From Flavobacteriales bacterium (GTDB lineage: Bacteria > Bacteroidota > Bacteroidia > Flavobacteriales_F > PHOS-HE28): a DNA stretch of 9,774 bases. Shown here piece by piece: positions 7,002 to 9,774 of this stretch. Positions within the stretch are counted from its first letter, which is position 1. Every line of letters starts with the position of its first letter. The stretch is taken from NCBI GenBank assembly GCA_024640205.1, contig JAHEFL010000035.1, forward strand, positions 1 to 9,774, in the 5' to 3' direction. Under the pieces are notes generated by a model. That model had not been told where the DNA came from, did no database searches, and was given only the letters and a program-made list of their open reading frames with translations. Made by a program: the position numbers and the translations under genes.

Positions 7002-7009
7002 TACCTTTG
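7002..7009 (+). promoter_or_regulatory. Bacteroidota -7 promoter element for tal-yciO
   Basis: TACCTTTG on the plus strand matches the Bacteroidota -7 consensus TAnnTTTG exactly, 18 bp before the tal ATG at 7028. The -33 region is weak: only TTCC around 6981-6984 is present, with no TTG. The predicted 5' leader is roughly a dozen bases. The remaining 6920-7000 of this divergent intergenic region shows no obvious operator or inverted repeat. Confidence 0.55.
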
Positions 7010-7027
7010 GGCACCCAATCCTGGAAC

Positions 7028-7699
7028 ATGAAGTTTTTCATCGATACAGCAAGTCTCGCGCAGATCAAGGAAGCCCAGGAACTCGGTGTTCTGGACGGAG
7101 TTACCACCAACCCTTCGCTCATGGCCAAGGAGGGCATCAGCGGTGCGAACGCGGTCCTGAAGCACTATGTGGACATATGCTCCATCGTGGATGGCGATGT
7201 GAGTGCCGAGGTCATTGCCACGGATTACGATGGCATCGTGCGCGAAGGGGAACACCTGGCTGCCTTGCATCCGAACATCGTGGTCAAGGTTCCGATGATC
7301 AGGGATGGCGTGAAAGCATTGAAGTATTTCAGCAACAAGGGGATCCGTACGAATTGCACACTGATCTTCAGTGCCGGACAGGCGCTATTAGCTGCCAAGG
7401 CGGGTGCCACATACGTATCGCCGTTCATCGGTCGCCTGGATGACGTGAGCACGGATGGGGTGCAGTTGATCGAGCAGATCCGGGTGATCTACGACAACTA
7501 CGCCTACCCGACGGAGATCCTGGCCGCCAGCATCCGCCATCCCATGCACATCATCCAATGTGCGGAGGTCGGTGCGGACGTGGCCACCTGTCCGTTGAGC
7601 GCGATCACGGCATTGTTCGACCATCCGCTGACGACGATCGGATTGGAGAAATTCCTGTCCGATCATCAGAAGGCTGCGCAGAAGGGTGTGAAGGCCTGA
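7028..7699 (+). CDS. tal: Transaldolase (small FSA/TalC-type fold)
   Basis: A 223-residue single-domain (beta/alpha)8 enzyme of the non-oxidative pentose phosphate pathway. It transfers a dihydroxyacetone unit between sugar phosphates through a Schiff base. Conserved features are FFIDTAS (3-9), GVTTNPSL (24-31), Lys87 in VVKVP (Schiff-base lysine), NCTLIFS (109-115), [11 protein letters not shown] (129-139), ILAASIR (164-170, phosphate-binding Ser168/Arg170) and the C-terminal [11 protein letters not shown]. Family knowledge separates transaldolase from fructose-6-phosphate aldolase (FSA) by Glu and Phe in place of FSA Gln59 and Tyr131. Here the aligned residues are Glu61 and Phe133, which supports transaldolase over FSA. 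The ATG at 7028 is used because MKFFIDTAS is the family N-terminus; in-frame codons upstream run through the promoter. yciO follows 4 bp downstream. It is a paralogue of the truncated fusion at 1-644. Confidence 0.95.
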   Translation: MKFFIDTASLAQIKEAQELGVLDGVTTNPSLMAKEGISGANAVLKHYVDICSIVDGDVSAEVIATDYDGIVREGEHLAALHPNIVVKVPMIRDGVKALKYFSNKGIRTNCTLIFSAGQALLAAKAGATYVSPFIGRLDDVSTDGVQLIEQIRVIYDNYAYPTEILAASIRHPMHIIQCAEVGADVATCPLSAITALFDHPLTTIGLEKFLSDHQKAAQKGVKA

Positions 7700-7703
7700 G
7701 AAA

Positions 7704-8324
7704 ATGCTTCTGGCCATCCATCCGAAGAATCCGGAGCCGAGAAAGATCCAGATGGTGGTGGATCGGCTCAAAGCGGGTGGCGTAGTGATCTGTCCGACGG
7801 ACACTGTCTATGCCTATGTGTGCAGTGCCATGCACAGCAGAGCCATTGAGCAGGTGACGCGATTGAAGGGAGCCAAGCCAGGCAAGGCCGATCTTTCGCT
7901 GATCTGCCGCAACCTGAGCCAGCTTTCCTTGTACTCACGCCATGTAGGGACGCCCGCGTTCCGGATCATGAAACGTGCCCTGCCAGGGCCGTATACCTTC
8001 ATTGTTCCGGCCAGCGGTGAGATCCCGAAGATGTTCAAGAGCAACAAACGAACAGTGGGGATACGGGTCCCCGATCATCCGATCGCCCTGGCCTTGGTTG
8101 AGGCCTTGGATGGTCCTCTGGTGGCTGCGTCCGTGCACGGCCAGGATCCGATCATGCATCATACCACCGACCCGGAGATCATCGAATCGGAATTGGGGCA
8201 TCAGGTGGACCTGGTAATCGATGGCGGAACGGGAGGAGTTGTGGGAAGTACCGTGATCGATCTCTCAGGGGATGAACCTGTGGTGCTTCGTGACGGAATG
8301 GGGCCGTTGGAAGGGCTTCTATAG
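7704..8324 (+). CDS. yciO: YciO-type member of the Sua5/YrdC/YciO family
   Basis: A 206-residue cytoplasmic protein aligning along its full length with E. coli YciO, also 206 residues. Key segments are IHPKNP (5-10), GGVVICPTDTVYAY (25-38), LSLICRNLSQLSLYS (64-78), FRIMKRALPGPYTFI (86-100), KRTVGIRVPDHPIA (115-128) and GSTVIDLSGDEPVVLRDG (181-198). The superfamily binds ATP and threonine, and YrdC/Sua5 make threonylcarbamoyl-AMP for tRNA t6A37. YciO is a separate branch whose physiological role is less settled, so this gene should not be taken as the t6A synthase without knowing whether a YrdC/Sua5 exists elsewhere. It lies 4 bp downstream of tal and is presumably cotranscribed. Its stop overlaps that of the convergent nnr by 6 bp. 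Confidence 0.9.
   Translation: MLLAIHPKNPEPRKIQMVVDRLKAGGVVICPTDTVYAYVCSAMHSRAIEQVTRLKGAKPGKADLSLICRNLSQLSLYSRHVGTPAFRIMKRALPGPYTFIVPASGEIPKMFKSNKRTVGIRVPDHPIALALVEALDGPLVAASVHGQDPIMHHTTDPEIIESELGHQVDLVIDGGTGGVVGSTVIDLSGDEPVVLRDGMGPLEGLL
8319..8324. other. Shared stop palindrome CTATAG of two convergent genes
   Basis: The 6-bp palindrome CTATAG is read as Leu-stop (CTA TAG) on both strands. It ends yciO on the plus strand and nnr on the minus strand. There is therefore no intergenic space in which a dedicated terminator could sit. Confidence 0.9.
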
Positions 8325-9774
8325 CGCTTCGTGCAACGCTTTCCACGCCTCCGGCAGGGCGGCGATCAGATCCCCAGGCGTCATTCCTTCCTTGCTCTTT
8401 CGCTCCGCGACGAGGTCCCCAGCGAAACCGTGCAGGTATACGGCCAATAGCGATGCATTCAGCGGAGCGATCCCTTGAGCCAATAGACCGGTGAGCAGGC
8501 CGGTCAAGGCATCACCGGAACCTCCTTTCGCCATACCATTATTCCCGGTTGGATTGAAAAAGACCCGTCCTTCTGGATCACATATGGCTGTCCAGGCGCC
8601 CTTCAAGACAAGAATGCACCCGTTCTTTTGCGCGAATTCCCGCGCCCGACCAAGGCGCTCATATCCGGTCCTCGACCCTTCACCCCACAGACGGTCGAAC
8701 TCGCGAGGATGGGGAGTAAGCACGGTTCGGTCCGGCAGAATTGCCAACCAGGTCGGATTTTCGGCCAGGATATTCAAGGCATCAGCATCCAGAACCATCG
8801 GAGATCGACCTTCCTGGATCAGGTTCTTCACGGTCTTAACGGCAGCATCGGAGGTTCCCAGTCCAGGCCCCACACCAAGAGAGGTCCATTTCGCATCTTC
8901 CTGGATCACCGGATCGGCACTTGGCCGGGGGTCAACGGAACACATGGCCTCAGGCACAGCCCCTTGAAGAATCGGTAAACCGCGCTCGGTGGTACGCACG
9001 GATACCAGACCGACACCACTCCTCAGTGCTGCCCTGGTACATAGAATGGCGGCACCATACTTTCCATCGGAGCCCGCAATGATCCCTGCATGTCCAAAGG
9101 TGCCCTTATGCCCGGCGCTCGGACGCATTGGAACCAATGCCCGGACATCCTTCTCTTCCAGTACGCGATATGGGGTGGGTTGTGAACCAATGAAATCCGC
9201 CTCCAAGCCGATGGGAATGATCCTCAACGAACCGGTATTATGGGCATTTTCAGGAAGCAGGAGAGCCAGCTTGGGTACCTCGAAAGTCAGGGTTTCTGTG
9301 GCCCTGACGATGTGTTCCGCATCATTTTCGGAGTTGTCCTCTGCGAACAGACCGGACGGAAGATCGATGGCGATGACCGGACGCCCCGAATTATTCAGTT
9401 GTTCTATCATCAGGCTGAGTGGACCTTCGATCGGTGCGCTGAGCCCGGTTCCGAACACTGCATCCACTATCACCTCATTATCAGCGAAATGCACAGCCCT
9501 GATCAATTGAAGATCCAGATCTTCGATAGGCATTTTTAGTGCCTTGACCCGCTCCCAATTGGACTGGTTGTCAGGACTTGCTTTCTCCTTGGTCCTGATC
9601 CGAATGACCCTTACGCTCACGCCGGCTTCGTGCAGGATCCGTGCGATGACCAGGCCGTCACCGCCATTATTACCCATGCCAACCATGACAAGGAATGAAC
9701 TTGTATTCGCCGGACCATAAAGATCCTTGCGGTAGGATAGCAGAATATGCGCGGCACATCGCTCAGCCGCCCTC
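8319..9774 (-). CDS. nnr: Bifunctional NAD(P)H-hydrate epimerase / ADP-dependent NAD(P)HX dehydratase (5' end outside window)
   Basis: This metabolite-repair enzyme restores damaged NAD(P)HX to NAD(P)H. The N-terminal epimerase interconverts R and S forms and the C-terminal ribokinase-like domain dehydrates the S form using ADP. The frame is open past the ATG at 9686 to the window edge (residues such as AHILLSYRKDLYGPANTSSF precede it), so that ATG is internal and the true start is upstream. Epimerase motifs: GMGNNGGDGLV, DAVFGTGL and IDLPSGLF (roughly 9320-9685). Dehydratase motifs: GHKGTFGHAGIIAGSDGKYG (about 9057-9116), GVGPGLG, VLDADALN, LTPHPREFDRL, and the signature NPTGNNGMAKGGSGDALTG (about 8496-8552) with the catalytic Asp in GSGD. 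Both domains look intact apart from the missing N-terminal tip. It converges on yciO with overlapping stops. Confidence 0.95.
   Translation of the reverse strand, partial: RAAERCAAHILLSYRKDLYGPANTSSFLVMVGMGNNGGDGLVIARILHEAGVSVRVIRIRTKEKASPDNQSNWERVKALKMPIEDLDLQLIRAVHFADNEVIVDAVFGTGLSAPIEGPLSLMIEQLNNSGRPVIAIDLPSGLFAEDNSENDAEHIVRATETLTFEVPKLALLLPENAHNTGSLRIIPIGLEADFIGSQPTPYRVLEEKDVRALVPMRPSAGHKGTFGHAGIIAGSDGKYGAAILCTRAALRSGVGLVSVRTTERGLPILQGAVPEAMCSVDPRPSADPVIQEDAKWTSLGVGPGLGTSDAAVKTVKNLIQEGRSPMVLDADALNILAENPTWLAILPDRTVLTPHPREFDRLWGEGSRTGYERLGRAREFAQKNGCILVLKGAWTAICDPEGRVFFNPTGNNGMAKGGSGDALTGLLTGLLAQGIAPLNASLLAVYLHGFAGDLVAERKSKEGMTPGDLIAALPEAWKALHEAL

Noticed and set aside
6782..7027. N-terminal extension of the transaldolase
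   Set aside because: It runs antisense to the repeat-protein signal peptide and through the promoter; MKFFIDTAS at 7028 is the family N-terminus.
6904..7137. N-terminal extension of the repeat protein by 78 codons
   Set aside because: It would cross the promoter region and the opposite-strand tal start; the signal peptide beginning at 6903 is the natural N-terminus.
7028..7699. Fructose-6-phosphate aldolase (FSA) instead of transaldolase
   Set aside because: The positions matching FSA Gln59 and Tyr131 are Glu61 and Phe133, the transaldolase pattern.
8989..9510. 173-codon plus-strand open frame opposite nnr
   Set aside because: It is antisense to conserved epimerase/dehydratase motifs and looks like a frame shadow.

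Overview
The window looks like chromosomal DNA of a Bacteroidota bacterium, probably a Flavobacteriales-type lineage with moderately high GC. Four things point there: a secreted subtilase ending in a type IX secretion (T9SS) type A sorting domain, a Bacteroidota-style MnmA (NPCVLCN active-site loop), a DUF2141 secreted protein, and two exact matches to the Bacteroidota -7 promoter consensus TAnnTTTG. No RNA gene, CRISPR array, insertion sequence or phage gene was seen. Coding density is very high; the longest gap is about 125 bp.

Layout. (1) Bases 1-1350, plus strand: the 3' part of a transaldolase-family protein fused to a CBS-domain pair like that of arabinose-5-phosphate isomerase (KdsD), then, one base later, a KdsC-like HAD phosphatase. 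Together they look like the end of a sugar-phosphate or surface-glycan precursor operon that starts upstream of the window. (2) Bases 1393-6903, minus strand: a tightly packed six-gene operon. In transcription order it holds a secreted YwqK/MORN-like repeat protein, mnmA (tRNA 2-thiouridylase), a lipoprotein, a T9SS-exported S8 peptidase, aat (leucyl/phenylalanyl-tRNA-protein transferase) and a DUF2141 protein. Four of its five junctions are ATGA or TGATG stop/start overlaps, and the fifth is a 7-bp gap. (3) Bases 7028-8324, plus strand: a transaldolase and a YciO protein, 4 bp apart, diverging from operon 2 across a 125-bp promoter region. (4) Bases 8319-9774, minus strand: the C-terminal bulk of a bifunctional NAD(P)HX epimerase/dehydratase whose start lies off the window. 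Its stop shares the palindrome CTATAG with the stop of yciO.

How the genes fit together. Operon 2 mixes cytoplasmic translation and protein-turnover enzymes (MnmA, Aat) with four envelope or secreted proteins, so it looks like co-expression packing more than one pathway. The tal-yciO pair and the NAD(P)HX repair gene are housekeeping metabolism. The least familiar element is the truncated transaldolase-CBS fusion next to a KdsC-like phosphatase. Its active-site position corresponding to Tyr131 of FSA and Phe178 of TalB is leucine, which suggests an undescribed aldolase or lyase step in making a KDO- or nonulosonate-like sugar. That is inference and depends on the sequence upstream.
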